The notes beneath the pieces were generated by a model. That model saw nothing but the letters and a program-made list of their open reading frames with translations, had not been told where the DNA came from and did no database searches. From contig CABHOV010000100.1 in assembly GCA_902168185.1 (NCBI GenBank), positions 23,650-87,649 on the forward strand: 64,000 nucleotides of DNA, given 5' to 3'. Below are positions 47,434 to 56,299 of the stretch, in pieces. This DNA comes from an uncultured Bacteroides sp. Lineage in GTDB: Bacteria; Bacteroidota; Bacteroidia; Cytophagales; Cyclobacteriaceae. Each line of letters begins with the position of its first letter. The first letter of the stretch is position 1. The translations under genes and the position numbers were made by a program.

Positions 47434-47598
47434 AACACTTCTTTCTGTTCTTTATAAAAATTAAATGCCTGCTCAAAAAAATGTGTTTTCGCAGTCAGTT
47501 CTTTCCAGGAGGAATTTATTCCACAGATTTATACATGCTTTCCTCGGTTTTATGATTCACTGATTGCGAATGGTTGAACAACAGTAAAATGAATAGTT

Positions 47599-47606
47599 TA
47601 TATTTG
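47599..47606 (+). promoter_or_regulatory. -7 box 4 nt before the response regulator ATG
   Basis: TATATTTG, then 4 nt, then ATG. A TTG at 47574-47576 lies 22 nt upstream of the box and may serve as the -33 element. The transcript is predicted to be leaderless. Confidence 0.6.
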
Positions 47607-47610
47607 ATTT

Positions 47611-48042
47611 ATGACTATGAAGACCACTCGAAAAGAATTTATACTGGTTGCTGAAGATGATGCTGATGATCGTTACTTAATGCAAACAGCCTTTAATGAG
47701 AAAGGGTATACTGAAAAAATTGAATTCGTAGAGAATGGTGTTGAGTTACTAAAATTCCTCGAGTCAGTTGCAAATGCAGAATATCCGGGATTCATTTTAT
47801 TGGACTTAAATATGCCAAAAAAAGACGGTCGCGAAGCATTGAAAGAAATAAAACAACACCCTGTGTTCAAGAAAATACCAGTCATTGTTTTCACTACCAC
47901 AAAAAATGACACAGAGATTAAGCGGTGTTACGAACTCGGTGCTAACACCTATATTGTAAAACCAACCAGTTTTGAATCGCTGCTAAATGTAGTCGAGGAA
48001 ATCCGAAGCTATTGGTTTCGGGTGGCTTCTATTCCTGCGTAG
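47611..48042 (+). CDS. Single-domain response regulator (Rcp1-like)
   Basis: A 143-residue receiver domain without an output domain: acidic pocket AEDDADD, phospho-acceptor Asp65 in ILLDLNMPKKDG, then FTTTK and the conserved Lys-Pro (VKPTSF). This subtype serves phytochrome-like or PAS kinases as a phosphate shuttle. It is monocistronic between two minus-strand genes and appears leaderless. Its kinase is not defined; the kinases at 39-46 kb are candidates only by proximity. Confidence 0.92.
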   Translation: MTMKTTRKEFILVAEDDADDRYLMQTAFNEKGYTEKIEFVENGVELLKFLESVANAEYPGFILLDLNMPKKDGREALKEIKQHPVFKKIPVIVFTTTKNDTEIKRCYELGANTYIVKPTSFESLLNVVEEIRSYWFRVASIPA

Positions 48043-48061
48043 ATATAGTATATAAATAAAT

Positions 48062-48439
48062 CTACTGCTGTTCTTCAACAACCGGTTTCTTCTTTCGTGA
48101 TCCGATAAGCTTTTGAAGCCACGGCTTAGCGTTATAGAGTAAATGTGAAGTCACATTCTTTAACATACCGGGCAAAAACAACCTGCTGATTATATTCTTC
48201 GGCAACACTTTTCTGGCCAGCAAGTCAATCGCCAACGATGACCCGGTACTAATCAACGCATCATTGCGTGTTTCCCGCGTGGTCATTTTTCCTAATACTT
48301 TGGTGAGGTTAAGCAAAGGCTTCATCTCTTCACGAAGTTCCTGCATATCAACTTTAATCTGTTGCTTATGGAACTGAAGCTGTGCTCTTAATTTTTCTCT
48401 TTCCCGTAAAAGATCATCATAGGTACGAATGTTACTCAT
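48062..48439 (-). CDS. Coiled-coil protein, third gene of a YtxH/holin-X cluster
   Basis: A 125-residue protein: an N-terminal coiled coil (about 8-45, LLREREKLRAQLQFHKQQI), a central hydrophobic but not clearly membrane-spanning part and a basic C-terminus (GSRKKKP). No named family is recognised. It overlaps the holin-X gene by 8 nt. Its position recalls yqjK after yqjE in Proteobacteria, but similarity in sequence is not claimed. Confidence 0.7.
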   Translation of the reverse strand: MSNIRTYDDLLREREKLRAQLQFHKQQIKVDMQELREEMKPLLNLTKVLGKMTTRETRNDALISTGSSLAIDLLARKVLPKNIISRLFLPGMLKNVTSHLLYNAKPWLQKLIGSRKKKPVVEEQQ

Positions 48440-48773
48440 AAATCCGGGCTATTAAAAAATTACGGATAAGGGGCGCTATATGCTTTTTGCGAAAGAGTAA
48501 TAAAATGGCAATCAACAATCCATATACTCCTGCTACTATAAAAAATCCACCAACAATATTATTGATTGCATTTCCTATCCACCAACTCAAACCAAGTCCC
48601 GAGAACAACAGGACAAACAACGACAGCACCGTTAATACCGCTACTGTTAAACCTTGAGATGCCAAACCGGTAGCCTTATCGGTAGCATTTAGAACCGCGA
48701 GCTTAAAATGGGTCTCAAAGTAATCACCTGCATGCTCAGCTAAATTTTCAGCTTTTGATTTTAACTCTTCCAT
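48432..48773 (-). CDS. Phage-holin-family (holin-X/YqjE-like) membrane protein
   Basis: A 113-residue membrane protein with two adjacent hydrophobic helices (about 38-60 and 65-92) after an amphipathic N-terminus (LAEHAGDYFETHFKLAVL). It fits the holin superfamily III/YqjE group, which despite the name is a cellular, often stress-induced, inner-membrane family. It lies between YtxH and the coiled-coil protein, overlapping the latter. Confidence 0.75.
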   Translation of the reverse strand: MEELKSKAENLAEHAGDYFETHFKLAVLNATDKATGLASQGLTVAVLTVLSLFVLLFSGLGLSWWIGNAINNIVGGFFIVAGVYGLLIAILLLFRKKHIAPLIRNFLIARIYE

Positions 48774-48880
48774 AGGGGTTTACTGTTTAAGGGAAGTATA
48801 TAGAGCAAATGTTTAAGGTTCATATCTAAAACCAAAAGGTATTGAATGAAACCTTAAACAAAAGCTTAGAGCTTATAGAA

Positions 48881-49150
48881 TCAGCTTACAGATTCTTTCA
48901 CACGACCAAAGCGTGATGCAGCTTCGGATTTTAATCCTCTCGCTTCACTCACAAGTTGATCTTTTGCGCTGAGTAATTTTTCTCTGTTGCTTAATATCGC
49001 ATCTGTCAGGCTACCCGCAAATTCATCTGCTGCCTTTGATATGCGCTTACGAAGATCGCTTCCTTTGTCTGGTGCAAGTAGTAATCCGATAACAGCACCT
49101 GCTGCTGCTGCACCAACAATACCTAAAATTATTTTACTGTTTCTGTTCAT
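48881..49150 (-). CDS. YtxH domain protein
   Basis: An 89-residue protein with an N-terminal Gly/Ala-rich membrane helix (IILGIVGAAAAGAVIGLLLAP, about 5-26), the typical YtxH start, then an amphipathic helix (DLRKRISKAADEFAGSLTDAI). YtxH proteins are stress-induced and small; their function is unknown. It is the first gene of a three-gene set with holin-X and the coiled-coil protein (107-nt gap to the next). Confidence 0.88.
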   Translation of the reverse strand: MNRNSKIILGIVGAAAAGAVIGLLLAPDKGSDLRKRISKAADEFAGSLTDAILSNREKLLSAKDQLVSEARGLKSEAASRFGRVKESVS

Positions 49151-49338
49151 GGCTGTTATATTTTTAGATGTATACCAGGTTCGTAAAAAACCGTTCCAAG
49201 GGTAATACTTTTCGAATGAAAATCACCTACATAAAAATGTAATGCGATTTTTTTTACGTTATATACCTAAACACCGAAAAATCGTTTACTTTTATTGAAT
49301 TGGTTTATTTACTCACTACCCAGTAAAGAGCATTTAGA

Positions 49339-49674
49339 GTGAAAAAGGTTTTAATCATAGATGATGAAAGAGATCTATGCGTATTGCTGAAGGCTTATCT
49401 CGTTCCTTTGCAATACGAAGTACATTTAGCCTATACGCTGAAGGATGGCATTCAGAAGTTAGAAGGTATATCTCCCGATATTATTTTTCTCGACAATAAT
49501 TTACCAGACGGGTTAGGATGGGACAAAGTGGAATATATACGTGCTAATTTTCCAAAAAGTGCTATCAATTTAATGAGTGCTTACAGAGGCTTTCCACAGG
49601 AACTCGATAACATTTCATCTGTTAAATTTTTGGAGAAGCCCATCAGCCTCGGATCTCTCAAGAATTTTCTATGA
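49339..49674 (+). CDS. Single-domain response regulator
   Basis: A 111-residue receiver starting at GTG: LIIDDERDLC acidic pocket, Asp52 in IIFLDNNLPDG and Lys-Pro in FLEKPISL. It is short and has no output domain, so it probably acts by protein contact. The usual Thr/Ser position is a Ser (NLMSAYRG). Its stop overlaps the stop region of the convergent DUF748 gene by 6 nt. Confidence 0.85.
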   Translation: MKKVLIIDDERDLCVLLKAYLVPLQYEVHLAYTLKDGIQKLEGISPDIIFLDNNLPDGLGWDKVEYIRANFPKSAINLMSAYRGFPQELDNISSVKFLEKPISLGSLKNFL

Positions 49675-50820
49675 CTCCTCTTTTTTCTTCTTACGCTCTT
49701 CTCTTTTTTTCCGTCTGCGCTCTTTGCGCTCCTCTTTCTTAGCCTTCTTTTCCAAACGTTTTACTATACCCGAATCTTCGTTCACTACAGTCTTTAACTT
49801 AAGTGTGCCCTCACGTTTTTTCTCAAAGGCTTTCACAAAACCTTCCCATAGAACATTCCACAAAACAGGCACTACGGCCGCAGTGCTATCGCTCGTAACA
49901 CTGGCAATCGGCACACGTGTTGATAACCGATCTTTAGTTTGATTTGCGAGCAGAAAAGTCGATATAGATTTCCAGCCAGCTCTTTCATCGTCCGCCTTAC
50001 CTTTCCCTTTGCTTACTCCTTTCAAATTCTCAATTACGGGCAATATATATCCTTCCGTTTTTCCATCCATCATAACCACTTCGGTATATAGATTAAAGTT
50101 GCCTTGTTCTATATCAATACCGGGATATGCTTTCAGAAAATTTTCCCACGCTTTCAAGTCTGCATTTTCACATTTCAGATTGATCTCGAGATCAGGAAAA
50201 GACTTTGCTACATTCATTTTAATTTTTACACCTAACATTCCGTTACCGGGAGTAACAGCCGCCAGGTGAGCCGACGCAGGCAACATGCCCGGATCTTCAG
50301 TTATGTTCAGAAGATTTTCTGCCGATGCATTGACAGAGTTTAAAACCAGCTCCGCATGAGGCACGGTAGTGGAATCATAGTAAGCAATTCTGCCATTTGT
50401 GATTTTGATGCGATTAACCCGAAGCGGCATCAACGCGTGTATAGGCTGCATCCAGTTCACATCCATTCCGTTCGAATTATTTTTACTTCCGGTAAAATTC
50501 AACTCCGGATTTTCGAACGTTACTTGCCCTACCAAGACGGCATCAAGCACCGCGCTCCACTCTATAGAAAGATCGATCACGGGTATATCTATAAATGGAC
50601 TTTCATCGTTTCCATTCTCTGTAAAAACACGCAATTCCTTCAATTGATATGCACCCCTGTACAAGTATATATCAACATCACCCAAAGTATAGCGATATCC
50701 GGGTATAGATGACAATGCCTTATTTACATGACGCGTTACAAAGTAAGGCATGGACAGCCGGGCTGCCAAAATGATCGCGGCAATCGCTATGAGTATCCAA
50801 ACCTTCTTCGAGAGTTTCAT
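49669..50820 (-). CDS. DUF748/AsmA-like envelope protein with basic tail
   Basis: A 383-residue protein: one N-terminal membrane helix (VWILIAIAAIILAARLSMPYF), then an AsmA-like beta-rich region (VNRIKITNGRIAYYDSTT is the typical DUF748 motif) and a C-terminal tail of nearly pure Lys/Arg/Glu (about 355-383). It lies 12 nt after a larger homologue and forms a two-gene operon with it. A role in outer-membrane or lipid handling is inferred from the family. Confidence 0.78.
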   Translation of the reverse strand: MKLSKKVWILIAIAAIILAARLSMPYFVTRHVNKALSSIPGYRYTLGDVDIYLYRGAYQLKELRVFTENGNDESPFIDIPVIDLSIEWSAVLDAVLVGQVTFENPELNFTGSKNNSNGMDVNWMQPIHALMPLRVNRIKITNGRIAYYDSTTVPHAELVLNSVNASAENLLNITEDPGMLPASAHLAAVTPGNGMLGVKIKMNVAKSFPDLEINLKCENADLKAWENFLKAYPGIDIEQGNFNLYTEVVMMDGKTEGYILPVIENLKGVSKGKGKADDERAGWKSISTFLLANQTKDRLSTRVPIASVTSDSTAAVVPVLWNVLWEGFVKAFEKKREGTLKLKTVVNEDSGIVKRLEKKAKKEERKERRRKKREERKKKKEES

Positions 50821-50832
50821 ATTTATACCGTA

Positions 50833-52431
50833 TCACTCTTTTTTCTTCATTCGCTTCTTTCGGTCCTTCTTCGCATTTTTTTCGGCCGTAAGTCTATCAG
50901 TTTGTTCCGTTCGCAAGGCTACTGACGATTTTATTCCAGAGAAAAGCGACTTCCACCAATAATTGAAAATGGCTTTCTTACGATCACGATAAAATAAAAT
51001 GATGCCCGTTTGTTTTTCGCCGGTCACAAATTGTCCCGCATCATCTTTTATAAATGTATTGATGGCAAGTGTCAATAAATTATTACGCACCGCTTTGTCT
51101 TTATCCTTGTCTTTACGCAGGCTTGTTATTTTTAAATCTTTATAGCTTAAGTCTACCGCTCCATCCGAACGATATTCACCAAAGCCAAAACTGAAATTAA
51201 GTTTCATCATCGTGCCGCTTTCAACTTCTACTTTTGCCTGCGGTCGTAGTATATCATTCACAAGCGTCAGAGGAAAATTACTTAATGAGCCTTTTACCAT
51301 AGCAGGTTTTTTCGTGTTTGAAAACTGGCAGGTCATTTTGAGCTTACCCTTACCCATCAGGGCACTCGAAGCTTCGAGGTAAGGCGCTGGCATTGTGGTG
51401 TCCGTTGAGATGTGAAAGATACCGGCCTCAAGCTTATCAAAATATAGTGTACCGGTAGAGTCTGCTTCTTCACCCAATTCTTCATACGACACATAACTAT
51501 CGCGTATGCGTACGGTGTCCAATGTAAGCGCAAAGGGCAATCGCTTCAATGCGTCCATCGGCAAAGGCATATAGTCACGTCTTGGAAACGGATAGTGCTT
51601 ATTCCTATATATATCCATGGCGAAACTAAATTTGAGGGCCGATGCATTTACAAATGCAGAATCACCGGTTTCAAAATCAAATCCATCTGCAGTAATCGCG
51701 GTAATTATACCATGGAAGCGATCGTCCTCCACACGTTTACGTCTTGCATGCTCACGTTTTGAAAAACGAGGTTTGATACGAAGCGTATCGATAGCCAGAT
51801 GTCTCCTGTCTTTATCAAGCTCCAGGTGATCACTGACGATAGTATAAAACGGAAAATCGAACGTCAATGAATCCATCGAAAGCGCATGGAACGTCCATGG
51901 AGATTCATCACGCGTGTAGTTAATGCTCAATCCTTTTACCTGTATATTTCCCTGAATTGTTACGGTATCGCGGCTCGTACTATCTTCTGTGCGAAAAAAA
52001 GCATGGCGAATATTAATAGAATTTATAATGATGGAGAGATCTCCCTTTTGATCAGCATCAAGTTTTTCTTTTTCAACATTCTTTTTGATCATGCTGAATT
52101 TTACTTCGTCTGCAGTAACGTCATTCAGATGAATACGTTTACGGAAGAGTAATGGAAGAATGTGAAATGAATTTATTTTGCAGTTATATACCTCTGCTGA
52201 GATTTTTTTTTCCGGAATGTCAAGGATGATGGTATCAATTTCAATCTGCCTTTGCCATAAATTCAATTGCAAAGAATCATATTTCAGAACGATACCTTTT
52301 TTACGGAGTGATGCGACTTTTTCGCGAAGTGTTTTATGAAGGAAACCTGGCAGATAACGGTTTGCAACCAAGGCGGAAGCACTAAGTATTATTAAAATTA
52401 TAACTATCGAGACATACGTTTTCCTTTTCAT
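50833..52431 (-). CDS. DUF748/AsmA-like envelope protein, larger paralogue
   Basis: A 532-residue protein of the same plan as its neighbour: N-terminal helix (VSIVIILIILSASALVANRYL), long beta-rich region with short SINIRHAFFRTED/VRIRDSYVSYEEL-type motifs and a basic end (AKKDRKKRMKKKE). It is the first of the pair. The two are diverged tandem relatives rather than a recent copy, judged by length and wording. Function unknown beyond the family. Confidence 0.75.
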   Translation of the reverse strand: MKRKTYVSIVIILIILSASALVANRYLPGFLHKTLREKVASLRKKGIVLKYDSLQLNLWQRQIEIDTIILDIPEKKISAEVYNCKINSFHILPLLFRKRIHLNDVTADEVKFSMIKKNVEKEKLDADQKGDLSIIINSINIRHAFFRTEDSTSRDTVTIQGNIQVKGLSINYTRDESPWTFHALSMDSLTFDFPFYTIVSDHLELDKDRRHLAIDTLRIKPRFSKREHARRKRVEDDRFHGIITAITADGFDFETGDSAFVNASALKFSFAMDIYRNKHYPFPRRDYMPLPMDALKRLPFALTLDTVRIRDSYVSYEELGEEADSTGTLYFDKLEAGIFHISTDTTMPAPYLEASSALMGKGKLKMTCQFSNTKKPAMVKGSLSNFPLTLVNDILRPQAKVEVESGTMMKLNFSFGFGEYRSDGAVDLSYKDLKITSLRKDKDKDKAVRNNLLTLAINTFIKDDAGQFVTGEKQTGIILFYRDRKKAIFNYWWKSLFSGIKSSVALRTEQTDRLTAEKNAKKDRKKRMKKKE

Positions 52432-52535
52432 GTATACATGTGCTTACGGGTTTCTTAGCAGCAGCATAGAAGTTATAGAAAGTATTTCCTAAACTCCTAT
52501 GCGTACTGTAAGAAGTAAATATATAGTGGTTGTTG

Positions 52536-53234
52536 TTATGAATTGCCTGTATCATTTTTCTCTGCCCACTTCTTCATTTTCTTATTTGCAAAGATAGCAA
52601 CCTCTACACGTCTGTTCTGGTCTTTACCCACATCGGAAGTGTTATCTCCCACCGGCTGAGTTTCACCATAACCAGTCGTTGTTATACGACCGTTCTTTAC
52701 ATTCTGTGCATTTAGAAAAGTAGCTACAGATCTTGCTCGTTCCTCAGAGAGTTTTTGATTGTGCTCATCCGAACCAGTATTATCTGTATGGCCTTCAATT
52801 AAAATGTTGGTGTCTTCATATTTATTCAGCGTAGCGGCCAGCTCACGTAAATTTTGTTGTGTTGTTGGACTTAGCTGCGATGAATTAACATTAAACAACA
52901 GACCGGAGTTAAAGGTTATTTTTATACCTTCTCCTACACGTTCTACGGTTGCGCCTTCCAGATCGCGTTTAAGTTCTTCCGCTTGTTTATCCATCTGGCG
53001 TCCTATCAATGCACCTGCTGCTCCACCCACGGTAGCACCTATAATAGCGCCCACAGCAGTGTTACCTGATCGTGATCCTATAACTCCGCCTATAGCACCT
53101 CCGGCTCCTGCGCCAATAGCACCACCTTTGGTAGTGTTGGTCGCATTACAGCCCATCAGTATCTGCATGCTCATCGCTACAAGCATAAACAATACAGACA
53201 CTTTACTAAGAACGCTGCTTTTGACTTTGTTCAT
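52536..53234 (-). CDS. OmpA family lipoprotein with glycine zipper
   Basis: A 232-residue outer-membrane lipoprotein: signal with lipobox LMGC, a Gly-zipper stretch (about 35-75, GGAIGAGAGGAIGGVIGS) and a C-terminal OmpA domain (about 105-220) with NILIEGHTDNTGSDEHNQKLSEERA, which binds peptidoglycan. The longer frame would begin 12 codons upstream and run into the neighbouring lmo0937-type gene, so the ATG at 53234 is preferred. The acronym YiaD/Pal-like applies by domain order. Confidence 0.93.
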   Translation of the reverse strand: MNKVKSSVLSKVSVLFMLVAMSMQILMGCNATNTTKGGAIGAGAGGAIGGVIGSRSGNTAVGAIIGATVGGAAGALIGRQMDKQAEELKRDLEGATVERVGEGIKITFNSGLLFNVNSSQLSPTTQQNLRELAATLNKYEDTNILIEGHTDNTGSDEHNQKLSEERARSVATFLNAQNVKNGRITTTGYGETQPVGDNTSDVGKDQNRRVEVAIFANKKMKKWAEKNDTGNS

Positions 53235-53266
53235 GATTAAAATGTTTGGTTGAAGATTCTGATTTA

Positions 53267-53413
53267 TCAAGCCCTTCTGATTACACCTAGTAATAAGGAG
53301 AGGATTGCGAGTACAATAAGAACGTGAATTAATCCAGTGGCGCTATAAACAAATACGCCTAAAAGCCATCCAATGATTAATATCACTGCGATTAAATACA
53401 ATAATGATCTCAT
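53267..53413 (-). CDS. lmo0937-type small membrane protein
   Basis: A 48-residue protein with two hydrophobic helices: MRSLLYLIAVILIIGWLLG and, after a short turn, LIHVLIVLAILSLLLG, ending in IRRA. This is the typical layout of the lmo0937 family, which is common in Bacteroidota next to stress genes. It lies 32 nt before the OmpA lipoprotein ATG on the same strand, so both may share a transcript. Function unknown. Confidence 0.85.
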   Translation of the reverse strand: MRSLLYLIAVILIIGWLLGVFVYSATGLIHVLIVLAILSLLLGVIRRA

Positions 53414-53642
53414 AATAGTTATTGTTAAAATTAGTTTGATGTTTTATAATGCTACATCTTAAAAAAGCTTGCCATCAACCGCCTCACCTGTAGAAAAAGT
53501 TACTGCATAGTATATAAAGTGAGTGATATATATTTTCAAATTGCCCAAGTGTAGACATTCTTATACAGCCCGGTTTATAAAAGCTATCCGCCTTTTTGGG
53601 GCACAACTTTTACAAAAGCCCATGTTATATATATCTGTATAC
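53414..53642. other. Divergent spacer of 229 nt
   Basis: A/T-rich spacer between the lmo0937-type gene and the Mla permease. A reading frame continues upstream from the permease ATG to 53523, but its residues do not resemble the family. No perfect -7 box is seen on either strand. Confidence 0.35.
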
Positions 53643-54398
53643 ATGAAAGTCAAAAAATTATTAATAGACCTCGCTGACATATATCGGTTTGTTATAAACG
53701 TTATACGCGAAGTGTTTTTACCGCCTTATGACTGGAAGGAAACGTTGCGACAATGCTTTGTTGTAGGCAACCGCTCCTTATTCTTGATTGTATTTACTTC
53801 ATTTCTCGCAGGCATTGTGTTTACACGTCAATCGCGTCCATCACTGTCTTCTTTTGGAGCAGAGTCATGGTTGCCTTCACTGGTATCGCAAGCGGTGGTG
53901 CGTTCCCTTGGCCCGCTAATTACAGGACTTATCTGTGCGGGAAAATTGGGATCGAATATGGGAGCTGAACTTGGAAGTATGCGTGTAACCGAACAGATTG
54001 ATGCGATGGAAGTATCGGGCACTCGCCCTTTCTCCTTTCTCGTGGCAAGTCGCGTTACGGCTGCAACCTTAATGCTTCCTTTCCTGGTTGTCTTTGCAGA
54101 TATGACTGCGCTGCTGGGATCTTTTCTCACTGTGAACTTCATGAACAACTCCAGTTTCCAGCTATACTTTAATGATGTTGCTGTATCAATCACGTATGTA
54201 GATATATTCTCATCTCTTATAAAAGCCGCCTTCTTTGGTTTTGCTATAGGAGCGGTAGGATGTTACGCGGGCTATCATGCGGAACGCGGCACTGCCGGAG
54301 TTGGTAAAGCTGCAAATACTGCAGTTGTGGTTTCCATGATCCTGATTTTTGTGATCGATTTACTGAGCCTTCAATTCATTAACCTTTTCAGACGATGA
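53643..54398 (+). CDS. MlaE family lipid ABC transporter permease
   Basis: A 251-residue inner-membrane permease of the Mla/MCE phospholipid transporter. The core LGPLITGLICAGKLGSNMGAELGSMRVTEQIDAMEV is diagnostic, as is the run of five or six helices. The ATG at 53643 (MKVKKLLIDLADIYR) is chosen since members begin with a short amphipathic helix. It overlaps the ATPase gene by 4 nt and leads the operon permease-ATPase-MCE. Confidence 0.93.
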   Translation: MKVKKLLIDLADIYRFVINVIREVFLPPYDWKETLRQCFVVGNRSLFLIVFTSFLAGIVFTRQSRPSLSSFGAESWLPSLVSQAVVRSLGPLITGLICAGKLGSNMGAELGSMRVTEQIDAMEVSGTRPFSFLVASRVTAATLMLPFLVVFADMTALLGSFLTVNFMNNSSFQLYFNDVAVSITYVDIFSSLIKAAFFGFAIGAVGCYAGYHAERGTAGVGKAANTAVVVSMILIFVIDLLSLQFINLFRR

Positions 54399-55180
54399 AC
54401 CAGGATATAGCGACAGCTTCTGCAAAGGAAAAGAACATACCTACATCAACAGATATAGTTGTAAAGATCCGGAATTTAAAAAAGTCATTTGGCGATACGC
54501 ACGTACTTCGTGATATAAACCTCGACCTGCATAAAAGTGAGAACTTAGTTATACTCGGAAGGTCCGGCACGGGTAAATCTGTACTCATTAAATGTATGGT
54601 GGGCCTCATCACACCTGACGCTGGCTCGATTACTATACTCAACTATGATGTACTCTCGCTGAATGAAAAAGAAATGAATGAACTGCGCTTGCATGTCGGC
54701 TTTTCATTTCAAGGCAGTGCGCTATATGATTCCATGACGGTGCGGGAAAACCTGGAGTTTCCGCTTAAGAGAAATCTGGGTATAAATGATCCGCATGAAT
54801 TGGAAGAGCGTGTCGTTAAAGCTCTGGAAGATGTGGGACTTGAAGATGCCATCAATAAAATGCCGGCAGAGCTTTCCGGTGGTATGAAGAAAAGGATCGG
54901 TATAGCACGTACGCTAATCCTCAATCCGAAGATCATGCTATATGACGAGCCTACTGCCGGACTTGATCCTATTACTTCCATTGAAATCAACGAGCTGATA
55001 ATTAAAGTACGTGATAAGTATAAAACGTCTTCTATCATTATCACACACGACATCAGCAGCGCGCGACATACTTCCGACCGTGTTATTGCATTGGTGGGAG
55101 GCTACAGTAAATATGAAGGTACGTTTGATGAGATCAGACAAACTACCGATCCTGAATTAGAACCATTCTTTAATTATTAA
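54395..55180 (+). CDS. Mla-type ABC transporter ATPase
   Basis: A 261-residue cytosolic ATPase for the lipid transporter: Walker A GRSGTGKS (about residue 55), signature ELSGGMKKRIGIARTLILNP, Walker B IMLYDEPTAGLDP and the switch His in ITHDISSA. GRSGTGKSV and MKKR are typical of MlaF. It starts inside the permease stop and ends 4 nt before the MCE gene. Confidence 0.95.
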   Translation: MNQDIATASAKEKNIPTSTDIVVKIRNLKKSFGDTHVLRDINLDLHKSENLVILGRSGTGKSVLIKCMVGLITPDAGSITILNYDVLSLNEKEMNELRLHVGFSFQGSALYDSMTVRENLEFPLKRNLGINDPHELEERVVKALEDVGLEDAINKMPAELSGGMKKRIGIARTLILNPKIMLYDEPTAGLDPITSIEINELIIKVRDKYKTSSIIITHDISSARHTSDRVIALVGGYSKYEGTFDEIRQTTDPELEPFFNY

Positions 55181-55184
55181 CTAT

Positions 55185-56156
55185 ATGAAAACGAACGAAG
55201 TTAGACAAGATATAAAACTGGGCGCCTTTGTGCTCACAGGGTTAGCGATCTTCATTGCAACGGTGTTTTTTATCGGAAGCGAGAACAGCATCTTCAGTAA
55301 AACCTTTACGGTGGTATCCGTCTTCAAAAATGTTGAAGGGTTAAAAAGAGGTGACAACGTTTGGTTGTCAGGAGTAAAGATCGGCACAGTAAAAGAAGTA
55401 CAAATCGTTTCTGAAGGTAAAGTGGTAGTACAACTTCAATTGAAGGAACGGCAAAATGAGTTTATCTCTAAAAATGCAACAGCCTATATTGGCTCCGATG
55501 GACTCGTGGGAAATAAAATTGTTGTTGTGCGTCCAGGTAACGCGCAGACACATATAGAGGACAACGATACTATAAATGCCGCATCGCCTGCAGATACACA
55601 AGAGCTCATAAATATAGCGAAGGATGTAGGGCAGAATACAAAAGCGTTAACAGGCGATCTTCAAACTATATCCCAGCGTGTAAAGGATGGACAAGGTGTA
55701 GTGGGAGAATTATTAAATGACGGGCAGTTTGCACAAGAGCTGCGCAGTACGGTAAGCAGTCTCAAGTCGGCAGGCAACAACATGAATCATGCTACCGCGG
55801 AATTGAACGGACTGGTATATGAAATGAAAAATGGTGATGGAGTGATCAATAAACTCTTATACGATACGAGTATGGCGGGCACCTTTGACGCAGCACTGGT
55901 AAATGTAAAAAAAGTATCTGCTAACACTGCCAAAATCGCGAGCGACCTACAAGAGGTTGTTGCAAAAGTGAACAGCAATGATAATGCATTGGGTTTATTA
56001 TTAGCCGATACAACTTTTGCACAACGCATGGAAAATACATTGATCAATGCCGAAAGTGCATCCGGCAAACTAGATGAAAACATGGAAGCTATGCAGCACA
56101 ATTTTCTCCTTCGCGGATATTTCAAGAAGAAGAAAAAGAACGAGCAAAAGCAGTGA
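55185..56156 (+). CDS. MCE family (MlaD-like) lipid-binding protein
   Basis: A 323-residue protein with one N-terminal helix (about 12-33, GAFVLTGLAIFIATVFFIG), one MCE domain (about 38-118, VFKNVEGLKRGDNVWLSGVKIG) and a long helical C-terminal region (about 150-310) with the hydrophobic periodicity of a barrel or coiled coil. MCE rings carry phospholipids across the periplasm. It is the third gene of the operon; the outer-membrane partner is not here. Confidence 0.93.
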   Translation: MKTNEVRQDIKLGAFVLTGLAIFIATVFFIGSENSIFSKTFTVVSVFKNVEGLKRGDNVWLSGVKIGTVKEVQIVSEGKVVVQLQLKERQNEFISKNATAYIGSDGLVGNKIVVVRPGNAQTHIEDNDTINAASPADTQELINIAKDVGQNTKALTGDLQTISQRVKDGQGVVGELLNDGQFAQELRSTVSSLKSAGNNMNHATAELNGLVYEMKNGDGVINKLLYDTSMAGTFDAALVNVKKVSANTAKIASDLQEVVAKVNSNDNALGLLLADTTFAQRMENTLINAESASGKLDENMEAMQHNFLLRGYFKKKKKNEQKQ

Positions 56157-56299
56157 GAAATTTAATACCTAACGCTTGAACACATTTGGTTCTCGGGGAT
56201 AATCATCTACAAGAAAAAGCCTGAAAACCAGAGTGGTAGTGGCACAGAGTTTTATACATATAGTATAGATTCAGATTAATCATTAAAACCCTTACGACC

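Noticed and set aside
48432..48773. Holin-like gene as sign of a prophage
   Set aside because: No other phage gene, integrase or attachment site nearby; this holin-X/YqjE group is cellular.
53523..53642. Forty-codon N-terminal extension of the Mla permease
   Set aside because: The added residues do not resemble the family, whose members start with a short amphipathic helix as at 53643.
56238..56255. TGGCAC before the DUF892 gene as a sigma-54 promoter
   Set aside because: The -24 half is good, but no GC lies 10 nt after the GG, so the -12 half is missing.
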